The notes beneath the pieces were generated by a model. That model was given only the letters and a program-made list of their open reading frames with translations. It had not been told where the DNA came from and did no database searches. A DNA stretch of 64,000 nt from Capitulum mitella (lineage: Eukaryota; Arthropoda; Thecostraca; Pollicipedomorpha; Pollicipedidae): the NCBI GenBank assembly GCA_030062745.1, contig CP099853.1:1922001-1986000 (forward strand), read 5' to 3'. Of the stretch, positions 48,300-64,000 are shown piece after piece (position 1 is the first letter of the stretch; every line of letters starts with the position of its first letter). Made by a program: the position numbers and the translations under genes.

Positions 48300-48450
48300 T
48301 GCCAGAGATATATTTTTTCACGCAACGCCAGTGAGCTAGTGCTAAAATTTTTCAGATTTCGTAGGTAGGTAGGTAGGTAGCCCTACCAACTTGGTAGGGC
48401 TCTACGGGGCCTGTGGGTTGCAACTAGCAGCTTCTCCAGAGGAGGTCAGA
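48300..48450. repeat. Possible fragment of dispersed repeat family 2, with (TAGG)n
   Basis: TTTTTTCACGCAACGCCAGTG and CTTCTCCAGAGGAGG echo blocks of copies A and B. A (GTAG)n run lies at about 48361-48380. Similarity is partial, so assignment is tentative. Confidence 0.3.
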
Positions 48451-49991
48451 GAGACCATTTCCATCTCTCCCTTAGGTCAGCGGTCTCCAAAAAATTGATT
48501 ATTGTCAAAATGATTTATTTAAAAGGCGGCAAACTGAAAAGTAATGCACTTCTATTTTCAAACGTTCTAGATGTGCTATATGATCGGATCAGTTCACCAA
48601 TTTTTCCCATATTTACAGTTTAATGGTAAGAATGATATCCAGCATTTTCGTTTTCGCCTTGACCCCTGCCCTCATCTGCGGAAATCCTGTGCTGCTGGCT
48701 GCAACACGCATGGCGCCGACTCCGTTTGTAAACCGCGCTGGCAGACGTGGACCCGAGAAGGGCGCAGGGACAGTCTGACCTCGGAGAGCCCAGCACAGAA
48801 CCAGCGTGGCCATCCTGCCAATCTTCCGCCGGTGTTCTAACAGCGGTCTCCCCGTCAAGGCAAGGCGGGCGGGAGGAGCCTCGAACTCTCATATTTGGCC
48901 TGGCAGTCCGCTGGCAGCTGGCCAGTAGAGCTGATTAATACCGCCCGCTCAGCTGTGCGATACGTTAAAGTTTCGCCACAAATTAACCTTTGCCTGACAT
49001 TGCGCGATCGGTTGTAAGGCTCAGAGACTGTGCAAACAACACGGAGCTCTGGCCCCAGACATCACTCCGCGAAACCATTCGGATTAAATCTGTAGGAAAA
49101 TTCCAGACCGACTGTGCACAAACCACACTGGGTTGTCTCACACGAACCAATTGGATTTTCCGATGTTATCCTCGTTTGTTGACCCCTTTATTTCCACCTA
49201 AGGTCGGAATCGAGCCAGGCTGAAGCCCTCACCCCGATCGGTCCTCTTCAGAACCAGACTGAGGTCCGGAAACCGGGGGCGGCCTGATGCAGAACGCTCA
49301 GTATGTCGTCTTTTATACGTCCAAGAAATGAGTCCCGGCTGCCCCTTTCCGACGGTTTGAAATAACAGCTGAGAACATGGAGGCAGTTGAGTTTTTGACC
49401 TTGACCTAGATAATTATCTTCATTAATTTGTGTATCGCACAAGACATCACTGTTGGCTTGAGTTCGCATAAGTTATTTGCAGCAGGTGCGCAGTCAGGAT
49501 TTTGTTAAAGGGTGAGGGCCGGAGCTCAGTGTGAATTGAAATCGTAGAAAACCGCCTGCTGGGAAGACGATATACGAGTACAATGGTTTCCACAAAATTG
49601 CGAGCCTAAAGGGCAGGACCCCACGGCCCCTCTTTGGCTGCGCCTGTGATTTGGAGCATGGCTTTAAAAGTTGTTTTAGCTCAGCTGTTTCGGTCTCTCG
49701 CTTTAGACAAGGAAAGATCTTAGGAGAAACAAGCGAATATGTATAGATCACACGAAGTTGATTTTTTCATAAGCAATGGCCATGTTATACGGCCTTTAAA
49801 ATGCATAGATAACGGATTTCTAAGTAGGGACGTCGATCTGTATTCTTTTGGAGGGGCCGTGCTCCCCAAACAATGTGTGTCTTGGCCTTCAACAGCTGAT
49901 TCCGGCTCCAAAGTTCCTTCCAGTTTTAACAAGGGAAATGAATAATGGTAGCGAAAAGAACGGCCGCAATAGACAAGAGATTGGCAGAAAA

Positions 49992-50257
49992 CAGGGACGT
50001 AGCCAGGGAGGGCCATGGGGGCCATGGCTCCCCCGAGCCAAGTGGTCTGCACTCGATATGTAGTGATTTCGTAGGAATACGTAATGGTGATTATATGTGC
50101 GTCGCAAAAAGAAACATTATATGTTTTCCTGTGCGTTAAGTATAACGTAAATAACCTAAAACTGCTGCTTTCCCACAAATTTCGTCATATCCCAGTGGCA
50201 TATGACAAAATTTGGCATTTGCTCCCACCCCCGGAGGAAGATCCCGGCTAAGTGCCT
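49992..50257 (-). mobile_element. hAT-like MITE, copy 3
   Basis: This is a 266-bp copy and the best-preserved ends of the family. The left end is CAGGGACGTAGCCAGGG, and the right end reverse complemented is CAGGCACTTAGCCGGGATC. Flanks GCAGAAAA (49984-49991) and GCAGAAAG (50258-50265) form an 8-bp target duplication with one mismatch. CAGGG-type termini with 8-bp duplications are diagnostic of hAT elements. The internal inverted repeat AAATTTCGTCATATCCCAGT and its partner TGGCATATGACAAAATTT lie near the right end. It keeps eleven or so CpGs. It has no transposase and needs an autonomous partner elsewhere. Confidence 0.8.
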
Positions 50258-50465
50258 GGCAGAAAGTATAGAACAAAGCATAAAATGATGTAGGCCATTT
50301 AGAGAAGGAATAGTGACAGATTTTGTGACGAAACAGGCGTTTTGTTTAGGGGCGTCTGTTTCTTTAGGACTGTAAGGTAGTACTAAGGACCTTCCGAAAT
50401 TGATTTGGGCCTTACCAATGCTTTTCTTGACCTTACCAATGTTTTTTTAGAAAACAAATCTTAGA

Positions 50466-50500
50466 GCACAAATGTGTGCAAAATAGGCACACATTTGTGC
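50466..50500. repeat. Perfect 14-bp inverted repeat (hairpin)
   Basis: Arms GCACAAATGTGTGC (50466-50479) and GCACACATTTGTGC (50487-50500) are separated by 7 nt. A further similar GCACA follows. No function is assigned. Confidence 0.8.
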
Positions 50501-50634
50501 TTATTTTGCACAGAAAATAGGCAATGGGAATGGACGATAAAAGCAAGAATCATGAATTTTACACAACAAAAAGTACATATTTATACGCATCGCGTATATC
50601 TGTATCTTTATCTACCCATCTGCCTAGCTGTCTA

Positions 50635-50640
<6 letters not shown>

Positions 50641-50668
<28 letters not shown>
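50641..50668. repeat. (TA)n microsatellite
   Basis: About fourteen TA dinucleotides after a TCTATCTGTA-rich tract. Confidence 0.9.
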
Positions 50669-50674
<6 letters not shown>

Positions 50675-53356
50675 TGACGACATATAGATACAAATTTCTA
50701 CTTCAAAAATAGTGAGATACCCTTAAAATTGCGTTGATCAAAGTAAGATGGGCTTTATCCACTGAAAACCCGTATTTGGGGAAAGGTTAGTTCGTCGGGC
50801 CTTAGGCTCGGTCCTCCCAATCACTTACACAAAACGACATCCACGTTTCTAAGTCATCTGGCGCAATGCCAACGACGACTCACTCAATACATATTCCATC
50901 AGATTGATTCATGCTATCTTTGTCCTCGGCCGTAGTCGGGACTTTTTCAGAAGCATGATGCGGCTTCGATGGGCCTCCATGGTCTCCCTGAAGGGGCCCC
51001 TGCCCCTAGGGCCTTCTCACGGCAGCCTCCGCAACCTTAAAGAAAGAGCTCCTGAGGAATCCCAAGGGTCCTCCATAGTCTCCCAGAAGGGATTCTGAGG
51101 TGTCCCTTTGGGAGACCTCTTTGAAGGCGCATGGAAGATCTGAATCATTGACGCCGGATCGTTTTAGCCACGTGTTTTTACATGGATCATCCCAAGGAAA
51201 TACATGATGATGATGATGGTGATGATGATGATGAATCCGCTTTTTTCTTTTTTTCGCTTTTTTGCCTTTTAATCGAAGTCATTTCCCGTATCACCACCAA
51301 CCGCCGAAGTGGGCCTCCTCAGCCTCCCCGTAATAGTGCCTCCTCGGTTCAAAGGGGCGACTTTGACCTCAAGTTACGCCCTTGACGATGGCCTGGAACT
51401 CCTTGACGAATATTGTGCGACCCATGGAGATTGCACCTTGAAAGTGTGAGTGCGATATTTTGACAAACATGTTGATGACAGCGAAAAAACGTGTCTCGCC
51501 TCGGAGTTGGGCAGTTTTGCGAAGTCTTCGTGAAAGTCGAGTGGTGTTGCAACCTTGCTTGAGTCCACTGACGGATCCAAGGGACCATGGAGGCCATGCC
51601 CCCTATGTTGGAAAACCTGTAGCCGTCACGTCTTCTGGGCATCTTTTCGGCTGAAAACCGTGAATAATTTGCTTTCGGAACAGGCAAATTTGTTTGCATA
51701 TGTATATGTATATATGGGAATCCCAGGACCAATCAACATTTGGCGGTAGGTTAATTACACGAATGGCGATTTGGTACTTTCGACCATTAACGCATAGTCT
51801 GGATCTGTTCGTACTTCAGTCATGCATCGGTCGGTTTTCATCAACTCCTGTTCCACCACTGATGACTTACTACAGTTCTCTTTAATGATTTCGTTCAGGT
51901 TTTGAGAACTGGTCTCAGCAGCAAATCAACGGTACTTAGAAAGTACTGGATGGGAGTGGCCATCTCTATTTCAGGTGAACGCTCGCCTCGTGTATCCCTG
52001 CGCAGCTATTGCCGCATTTGTATTTCCCGGTGGGTGGTCGCCATTTTGTTTGTGGTAATCCGAAGCGTCTGCGTAGGAGACAAAGAAGTGGCGACCGCAT
52101 TGACAATCATCGCTGGTGATTTCGCTGCCTGAGGAAAACTGTTACCGTAACCCAGGGGTGGTGTGTTGCCGCGGAGTCTTTTGGTACGTGATCCTGGATT
52201 GTGATTTTGTGCGATTGTCGTAAGTGGTTGTTTCGCTGGACGCGCAGGGACTTGTTGCGGTAACGGGCATATCGCTTGTGGTAACTCAGGTATCATCTCA
52301 GTGGTGTATTTAGCCCAGCAGGTCAGAGTGTGGGGCAAACTCAGGTTGTTTAACGTGCGTATTGTGGCATTCCTGGATCTGACATACAGCCCTCCTGGGA
52401 AATCAGTTGACATGCATTTGTAAATACTCCCTTGGTGCTGTCAGTGGTTCTGACAGTCAGCTTTCAAAGGTAGACAATGGAAAAATTGTTAATATGCTGA
52501 AAGATAAGATTTTTGGCAAGTATGTTCAGCATGTATATGGTACTGACAGGGACCTAAGAGGTCTTAGCAGGCTTTGTGTACTGTATTTAGATATATTATG
52601 TTTCAGTTTGGAAGACAACTAATGATAAAAGAGCATTGCTATGCATTGTTCATATAGTTGACTAAAATAACCACTAGGCTGCCAGTTTGTGCAATATTGA
52701 ACTGAGTATAGACTGAAACAAGTCTCATTTAAATTATCCACATTTGTATCATTAACTACTACAGCCAGTTACAGATTAACACCAGGTAACTCATTTGGGC
52801 TGGTGTTTGAAATGATGAGGTATTTGCCATTTTACACACATATGCATGCATTTATTATTTTTAAGTCATCCAGAATAGTTAAGTTGGACTTAACAGACAA
52901 ATGAGTAACAGATAAAACAACACATTGACAAATGTGATGCTGGTCTACAAATACATCTGATGTTGGAAATCATTATAGATTTATCAAACTCACCTTGTGG
53001 ACTGCAGGAGTTTTCAACACTGCAGGTATGTTCTTGAATAGGATAAGCCAGTCAGTGATACTTGGCTTGGTGAAATTGTACACAGAACTGACAGTACCAC
53101 TTCCCATCATGGAAACACTGCAAGCAGTGTGCAAGCAGCACTGCAACTGGTGGATTAGAAAATGTTGTCATCATTAGCACTTGCAGGTGTGCTAAAAGAT
53201 TTGTTTGTAAAAGAGCTCAGTAGGATAATGTTTTTTTCATTGTGTTTCACCTGGTGAAGTTCAAATGAAGGATATATTAGTGTCATCTTTAGTAACAAAT
53301 GTTAACTGGTTTGCACTCATGAAAAAGTGTTGTGGAGAAAGCAACAGAGGCAAAAT

Positions 53357-53601
53357 CAAGGATGTAGCCATGGGGACCACAGCCCCCCATACACTAGACA
53401 TACAGTGATGTCATGTGAGCACAGAATGGAGATGATATGTATATATTTCAAAAGCAGACATTATGTTTAATCCTGTGGGGTAAATATGGGACCAGTTATG
53501 TAAAATTGATGCCTTTTCCAATAAACTTTGTCATATGCCAGTGGTATATAACAAAATAAGGCATTCCCCCCCCCCCCAAGAAAATCCTGGCTATGTGCCA
53601 G
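53357..53601 (-). mobile_element. hAT-like MITE, copy 4 (CpG-decayed)
   Basis: A 245-bp copy starting CAAGGATGTAGCCATGG, with right end ATCCTGGCTATGTGCCAG. Flanks GGCAAAAT (53349-53356) and TGCCAAAT (53602-53609) match at six of eight positions. Positions that are CpG in copy 3 read TpG or CpA here: GACGTAG to GATGTAG, TTTCGTA to GTCATG, TTTCGTCATAT to TTTGTCATAT, and CCCGGCTA to CCTGGCTA. It lies in the CpG-depleted zone upstream of lark. Non-coding. Confidence 0.7.
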
Positions 53602-56081
53602 TGCCAAATGCTTGAAATGCTGGTATTAGCGTGACTTGTGCAGTGTTGAGGAAATTAATGAATTAACAAGGTACATTTCAAGGAAGATGTGAAATCCCAG
53701 AAGGGTTTTTGACCTGTTTATATCTGTCCAAGGCCCAGTTCCATTCCTTGATTCTGAATTGGTGGAAGTGTTGAACTGCAATTGCATCACATTATAGTAA
53801 GCTTATTCTATCTGTATGTGGCCATTTGAAATATATATATATATATATATATATATATCTACATTGTTGGGAGCTTTGTGTACTTATGTGAGGGCCACTA
53901 CTGCTGTAATGGTTTTCACACATTGTGCATTTAGTTATGCAGCTATGAGAAAGCTTGAGATCATAATTTCACTTTATGTTTCCTAGTGATCCATCCTGGA
54001 TTGCCTCTGTATGCCCAGTAATTTTTGTGTTGATCAGCCCCCTATAGTCTAGAATGCAGATTAGCAGGTTGTGGCATGCTCTCAGAGTAGCACTAAGCAC
54101 TGGTGCACATTTTACCCTTGGGCACACAGTTTGTCTTCTCTGGTGCACATAGGCATTTATTTGTATTGGTGCATACTTTGGGGATGCACAGGTAAAGGAC
54201 AGTCAGTTCATGGAAATGGTGTACATGATTTGTACTGTCGTGCTCAGTTTTGATGCTGTAGTGCACATCTGGCATACCTTTGCTAAAGTATATACTTGTA
54301 TGCTTCAGCCAAGCTAGTCCATATTTTCTGGCAAATTACTGTAAGTGTTTTTTGGAGTTTTGGGGATACTGGGACCTGACAGCATCAGATGACCAGTTTA
54401 AGAGTGCATAGGGTAGATGAATAATTAAATGTTAGCTTGGCTTTGGTTGTAGTTGTGGTACATGTGCAACACATGCCGGGGCCTGGTGAACGCTGGCAGT
54501 AGTCAGATCAGAGTGACAGATGCTGCCAATTTAAACTGTCTTCAGCATGCCAGCTTTGTTGTAGTGGGCATGACCTGTAAATGTTGGCAGCACTATCAGG
54601 AAGTGAGAGAAATGTTCTTGTATTTTGGGACAGTTCTGAAAAAAATGAAGAAAAACTGAACCATTTATGTTGGCTTGTACTGTTATAGAAAATTTATGTT
54701 GGCTTGTACTGTTGTAGAAAATTAGCACAAATATGTTGGGCAGAAGTGCAAGGCAAAGTAGACATTGGTATCAGTTTTCTGCCCTGTATATTGTGCAAGA
54801 TTTTGGCAGCTAATAGCCATCTCTGTTAATGATACTCATGATGCTTCTGGTCAAAACTGAATTCATAGGTGTAGTATAGAATTTTAAAGGTCATCACTAG
54901 ATTTATGGATATACAAATGTACTCAAGTCATAATCTGATGTATTCTTCATTTTGCTTTCACTGTATATCTGTATATCATTATTTCATCATCTACATCTGT
55001 GTGTCATTCATTCATTCACACATACTTTTTGATCATATGTATTGACTAAAAAACATGTGTGAAAGCTCATAGTGTATTTAAGATGCTGGTTTCCTGAAAT
55101 TAAAGTGTGGTATAAGTGGTTCAAAATTGAAGCTGCCAAATGACATAGGTAGTAATTTCATGCTTAAATTTATTGTAAGGTGTTAATTGAGGTGTACACT
55201 GAGTCCACATTTGCCACAATATTACTTGCATTTAATTTATGTATGATTAATGTGATGTGTGTAAATCATGTGATAATATTTCAGACTAGATATCTTTATA
55301 ATATTGGTTGTCTTTTCTAAGTTACATTGTATGCTGTGGGGACTAGACCTGAGCCTCAGATCAGATCATTTGCAATGCATTCATTGCATGCATTGCACTG
55401 AAGGAAAGACAATTATAGATTTTCCTCTCTTCAGCCTCTGAGGTTTGCATTGCCCCCATTTCTTTGCACATTTTGAAGTGCATGTATACACCAACTTGTG
55501 TCCAGTACTTATTGATGCTGTTGTATTTTTCATCTTTTCTGGACCTGTTAGGTGGTAGAAGGTATCCATCTTTCCTGAAATGTTCCAAAGTATATATGTG
55601 TGGCTCTGTGCATAAGCATGTCTCTTAGAATACAGCATTCCATCATTGTTTTGCTTTTTTGTTTTGCCATGTGAATACATCATCCTTTTCACCCAGGACT
55701 GGAAATTTCATTCTTGTTCTTGTCAGATAACATTTTTGGTCATAGAGCATAAAGTTTTGTGAAGAATGCAGAAGAAACTGGTCTTAGTTGACATTCTGGT
55801 TGAGTTGGCCAATGCATCACAGCTGCTTTGCAATCAGTGGAGATGTGAGTTGCCTGCTTGGATGTGTCAAAATTTTTACATGTTTTGATGAATGTGGAAC
55901 ACTTGCAGTGTAAAATACCTCTGGAGTGCATCTTTATTTATTCTTTGGTGTCCATCAACACCTAAAGTGTTGCTCTCCACCACTGTTTTTACCAGTCTGT
56001 AGGCGTCACGTTTCCTTGTGACCGCAGCACATTCTTGGTCAACAGGTGTCTCTCTGAGGTCCCCCTCCCTCCGCCGTCACG
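53602..56081 (+). other. Lark 5' flank or first intron, CpG-poor
   Basis: TG- and CA-rich, AT-rich DNA with very few CpGs, a (TA)n run at 53830-53858, and no open frame worth calling. Just before the start codon three AGs could serve as acceptor (ends at about 55992, 56028 and 56046), so part of 55993-56081 is probably 5' UTR. Confidence 0.45.
53830..53858. repeat. (TA)n microsatellite
   Basis: About fourteen AT dinucleotides in CpG-poor DNA. Confidence 0.9.
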
Positions 56082-60843
<4,762 letters not shown>

Positions 60844-62073
60844 CGGCCGCCGGCCGGCGCGCGGCGCGCGGGCGGGGCGGGGTCTCGCAGACGTCAGCGG
60901 GGGTCTGCTGCCGGGCCGTAGGGGACCATAGAGCCGCTCTGAGGTCGGCAGGCCAGTGGGAGCTTTCACGGGTCGTGCGGAGCCGCTGAAAGCTCGTGAA
61001 AACGGGGTCGCCGAGCCGTCGCTGGCACGGTCGTTTCGGAACTGTTGGTGGGGTCGGAGCAGGCGGCAGTGTGCGGTGGAGACGGACGGGCCGGCGGTGG
61101 CGCCGTGGTGAGGTCCGAGTGCCGGCCGTCCGGCCGGACCTGGCTCGTGCGGTGTGCGTGGCTCGTGCGATGTGCGTGTGCGCGCTGACCTGCGCCGTTT
61201 CAGTGTTGCCGTCTCGCCGGCGGCCGGGTCCCGGCCCGGGTGAGAGCTTGCGACGAGCGCCGACAGGTGGCAGGCCGGAGCTCGACGTCACCCCGCTGCA
61301 CGCGGGAAGAGCCCGTGCTGTATTCCGTGGACGTTTTCGTTCTTAGATTGTTTTGTTTGTAGTAGTGTTGTTTTGGCGGCATGGTGAACCTTTGCTCCGA
61401 ATTCCTTCCTCGCTGAAGAGCGACTTGTGGCAGCGAGGGTGGCCTTCAACTCCTTATCAATGCCTCGCGTTGTCGTCAATTTTTATCACCGTAAATGACT
61501 GGCAATTTCGTACTTAATCCCATGCCCGACCTTCAACTTCTTCATTAAACAATCGGCGTTCCCTAGAGTCGTCCAGTTGTCCGATGTAAGTGTTTCCGAA
61601 ATGCGGCAACGTCTTGTCTGTTTCTAACGCAATGAACGCAGAGTATTTGAGTACAGCCTCCCGCGAAGCTTTCGCTTTTTCGCTACCTGCTTTCAAAGAA
61701 TCATTGTCTGCTGGGCTGTTTCTTCCTGGTGATTTCTCGTACAGGGATTTTCATGTTTACTGCCAGCCTTTGTCCGACATTGGAGGGCTTTTCTCTGTCT
61801 TCCAATGTGAGAACAGTGCCAGCGTGACCTGTCGGACGGCCTGCGCTGCCCTCCTGCCCGAGTACCTGACCTCACCCGAGACGCGTCTCCCGCCACTGTG
61901 CCGCTGCCGAGCTCGGGTGACCCGTACCGCGTGCTGTATGTGTGTCTGACGCGTCCACCCGGAGAGGCGGCGCCGGCAGCAGGGCGGCCGCTGCGGCCGG
62001 GAGCCCTGCGGCCGGCCGCCGGCGCCCGCGCCACGCGCCGCGCGCCCGTTCACCGGTGCCGTGTTGTCCGCAG
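60844..62073 (+). other. lark 3' UTR or last intron, GC-rich
   Basis: GC-rich, without a recognisable second gene. If exon 6 ends at its TAG, this is 3' UTR and 3' flank; an ATTAAA at 61544-61549 is a possible poly(A) signal. If the donor at 60804 is used, it is a 1270-bp intron. Open frames on the minus strand here are Arg/Pro-rich low complexity. Confidence 0.45.
61544..61549 (+). terminator. Possible poly(A) signal ATTAAA for lark
   Basis: The commonest variant of AATAAA, about 700 bp after the TAG of lark, in CTTCATTAAACAATCGG. Weak evidence; a second ATTAAA lies at 62847-62852. Confidence 0.25.
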
Positions 62074-62116
62074 ACCGCCGCCGCCGCCGCCGTCCACGTC
62101 GCGACACATGTACTAA
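62074..62116 (+). CDS. lark: Possible alternative last coding exon of lark
   Basis: GTGCCGTGTTGTCCGCAG|ACC gives a plausible acceptor. Joined to the donor at 60803/60804 (phase 2), it continues the frame as ...APSY-R-PPPPPPSTSRHMY and stops at TAA (62114-62116), for a 338-residue protein instead of 337. The shift from Tyr/Arg-rich to a proline stretch with a terminal RHMY looks protein-like, but the proline run comes from a CCG repeat. Splicing is not proven. Confidence 0.4.
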
Positions 62117-62130
62117 CCGCCGCGCCGAGT

Positions 62131-62161
<31 letters not shown>

Positions 62162-63343
62162 CGCCGCCGCGAGCCGCGCCGGTTCTGCCGCGCGAGACGG
62201 GCCGCGCGCGCCGCGCCCAGTCGGTCGCCAGCGCCGCCGGGTTCGCCGCGCCGGCCGGCCGGGCGCCGGGCGCCGCGGCGCGCCATATTCCAGGCGCGGC
62301 GCGCCGCGAGCGTCGCGCCGCTCCGGGGGTCGGTTCTGTTCGGCCGTGCGTCCGCCTGTCGGGGGCCGCGTGCACGTGAGTTTTGTCGTGTGACCGGAAA
62401 GTGGCGGGGATCAGTGGGAGCCGCGGGCACTTGAGGTTCGCCCTCAGGCCGCTAGATGTCGGGTGGGTCACGTCCCCATGTAGTTTGTCGTGTGGCCGGT
62501 AGATGTCGATACGGTTGCTCGTCGGTTGTCGAGCGGTAACGGTCCTTATTTGGCCCCATCACGTTGAACAGGGATTTTATTTTCCCTTAGATCCTACCCA
62601 TCCTCCTCACTCGGTGCGCAGACTGTTTGTTCCAAACCACGGAATTGCGAATACTTGTCGTAAAATACAAACATCTGCAAATGTTGGCTGCATTTTTGTT
62701 CTGAAGGCGCGTGTAAAGGGCGAAACAGGTGCGTCGGGAAGGTCCGTGTTTCTGGAAGGCCTTGGCATGGCATTTTGTGAACGATGCAAGTTCCTGGTCG
62801 GCATTGAATTGAAGGAAATGTAATCAGTTTTGTCAGCTCGAATTAGATTAAAAGATTTTTTTATGTTTGAAGTAGTTCGGACGAAAACTTGGTGTAAATC
62901 GAGATAGGTGCCAGAACCGCACTCCTTATCGTGAGACTCAGCAAACGCAATGGGGCATTACTACGAGGACCTTTGTTGGCTCGACAACATCACGCCGGTT
63001 GCAAACACCGAACACCGGCAGTAGCGTCGCTCCCGCCAATGTGCGAACATTCAGTGCCAGCACGCCGTCCTGAAGCGGCCCACCCCGCCGGCGGGTGCCG
63101 TCAGAACGGACCGACCCCAGCGCCGGGCTCTGACCCGCCAGGATGTCACGCTGTTGCAGCTGACAGCGATCCTGGCCGCCGATCGGAGCGGATAAGCGCC
63201 GTACTGACGAGCGGAGTAGGGATCGCGGCCGGCCGTTGCACTTCTGGTGCCGGCGGCGGCTCACAGATGGCAGCACTAAAACAGCGGAAGAATGGAGGGG
63301 AATAGGCGTTACCAAAAAGATATTGATGACTGACAGAGCAATG
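62117..63343. other. GC-rich then AT-richer spacer, no gene recognised
   Basis: CCG triplet runs at 62128-62170 within a CpG-rich block to about 62460, then balanced DNA. It may include lark 3' UTR if the distal last exon is used. ATTAAA at 62847-62852 is a possible poly(A) signal. Confidence 0.4.
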
Positions 63344-63613
63344 CAGGCACGTGGCCAGGATTCCTTCGGGGGAAAATGCCAAATTTTGTCGCCTGCCGCT
63401 GGCATATGACGAAATTTATACGAAAAAGCAGCAATTTTATGTAACTGGCCTTACATTTGACCTAAAGAAATACGTGTAATGTTTGGTTTTGCAACAAGTA
63501 TATGCTCACTATTCCATATTCGTGCGAAATCGCTATATATCTAATGTTGACCGCTTGGCTCAGGGGGGGGGGGATCCCTGCCCCCATGGCCTCCACCCTC
63601 GGCTACGTCCCTG
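63344..63613 (+). mobile_element. hAT-like MITE, copy 5
   Basis: This is a 270-bp copy in the same orientation as copy 1. Left end CAGGCACGTGGCCAGGATT, right end reverse complemented CAGGGACGTAGCCGAGGG. Flanks GAGCAATG (63336-63343) and GAGCAGTG (63614-63621) form an 8-bp target duplication with one mismatch. The internal near-palindrome is at about 63380-63418. Non-coding. Confidence 0.8.
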
Positions 63614-64000
63614 GAGCAGTGTAGGAGATTAAACTGGGAAAATACGCTGCGGTTTGGTAGAGAAGTATTAAGCTGATGTTATGGCAAAGCAGCTTTCATT
63701 GGAGCATTACCGGAGTTCATGCTTAATAACAGTACCTACAAGCTATTGAACAGCAGAGAAGAGTTGAATGGGTTTTGGGGCGCCATGGGAACCGTGTGGT
63801 TTTTGAGATGTGAGTGAAAGCTTTGTCTAGGCCCTACTAAAACAACCTAAGTGGGAAGCCGGACGGTTTTTGGTTTGCGCCATGCCCTCGGCAGTCACAC
63901 ACCGGGGAGGGGGCGAGCTTGGCGACAGCAGAACGGGATGAGTCACAAAGCTTCACGAGCGAGCCCGACCGACGCGCGGCCGGCTGCGAAGCGCAGTCAG
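63614..64000. other. Spacer at the window end, nothing recognised
   Basis: Balanced composition turning GC-rich after about 63880. No gene, RNA or repeat could be supported. Confidence 0.4.

Larger units (their letters stand above)
42037..49991. other. 5' flank of the BTB gene, no further gene recognised
   Basis: Mostly AT-rich. The exception is a CpG-rich block at 43450-43990 (with a GGC run at 43789-43808), about 1.8-2.3 kb upstream of the BTB start codon, which is the best candidate for that gene's promoter. The stretch also holds (TA)n runs, repeat family 2 pieces and the tandem array at 47958-48227. Short open frames around 45295-45870 overlap on both strands and have no recognisable product. 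Confidence 0.45.
50258..53356. other. Intergenic stretch leading into the lark 5' region
   Basis: AT-rich with a (TA)n run at 50641-50668 and a perfect short inverted repeat at 50466-50500. At 51900-52140 it is more CpG-rich and holds TCGCCATTTTG (52038-52048), a YY1-like element on the opposite strand. CpG almost vanishes from about 52360. A lark promoter or first non-coding exon near 51.9-52.4 kb would fit this boundary, but no exon can be placed. Confidence 0.4.

Overview
The window is nuclear DNA from an animal, most likely an arthropod. Its two recognisable genes both have GT-AG introns. One is a BTB zinc-finger gene of the tramtrack/lola/Broad type, an arthropod-expanded class. The other is a lark/RBM4-type RNA-binding protein gene. 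Base composition is patchy: many CpG-rich islands, AT-rich spacers, (TA)n and (GA)n microsatellites, minisatellites and a small family of non-autonomous DNA transposons. I cannot name the species; a crustacean or chelicerate would fit, but that is a guess.

Layout. 1-28343: no gene I can support. It holds GC-rich islands, two copies of a 270-bp hAT-like MITE (2999-3271, 12223-12492) and a nine-copy 34-bp minisatellite (26254-26559). 28344-41685, minus strand: a BTB zinc-finger gene with three coding exons, a BTB exon at 41038-41685, a linker exon at 31911-32126 and a two-finger terminal exon at 28344-28697. All junctions are phase 0 and the joined reading frame is 405 codons plus a stop. Its introns carry three tandem-repeat arrays, several CRE palindromes and NRF1-like sites. 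41878-52360: no gene recognised, with microsatellites, one MITE, a higher-order tandem array at 47958-48227 and a second dispersed repeat family. 52360-62116, plus strand: the lark gene, with six coding exons at 56082-60843 (337 residues: RRM, RRM, CCHC zinc knuckle, Tyr/Ala/Pro-rich tail) and a possible alternative last exon at 62074-62116. 62117-64000: GC-rich, then AT-richer spacer with a fifth MITE.

The two genes are convergent neither in function nor in orientation: the minus-strand BTB gene and the plus-strand lark gene lie back to back, with about 10 kb between their 5' ends. The most striking large-scale signal is an abrupt loss of CpG from about 52360, running through the 5' flank and introns of lark. 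This looks like the footprint of germline gene-body DNA methylation. A MITE copy inside this zone has lost the CpGs that its sister copies outside still carry, which acts as an internal control. The other notable points are 8-bp target duplications around all five MITEs, antisense tRNA-like remnants at two lark 3' splice sites, and a possible alternative lark C-terminus.
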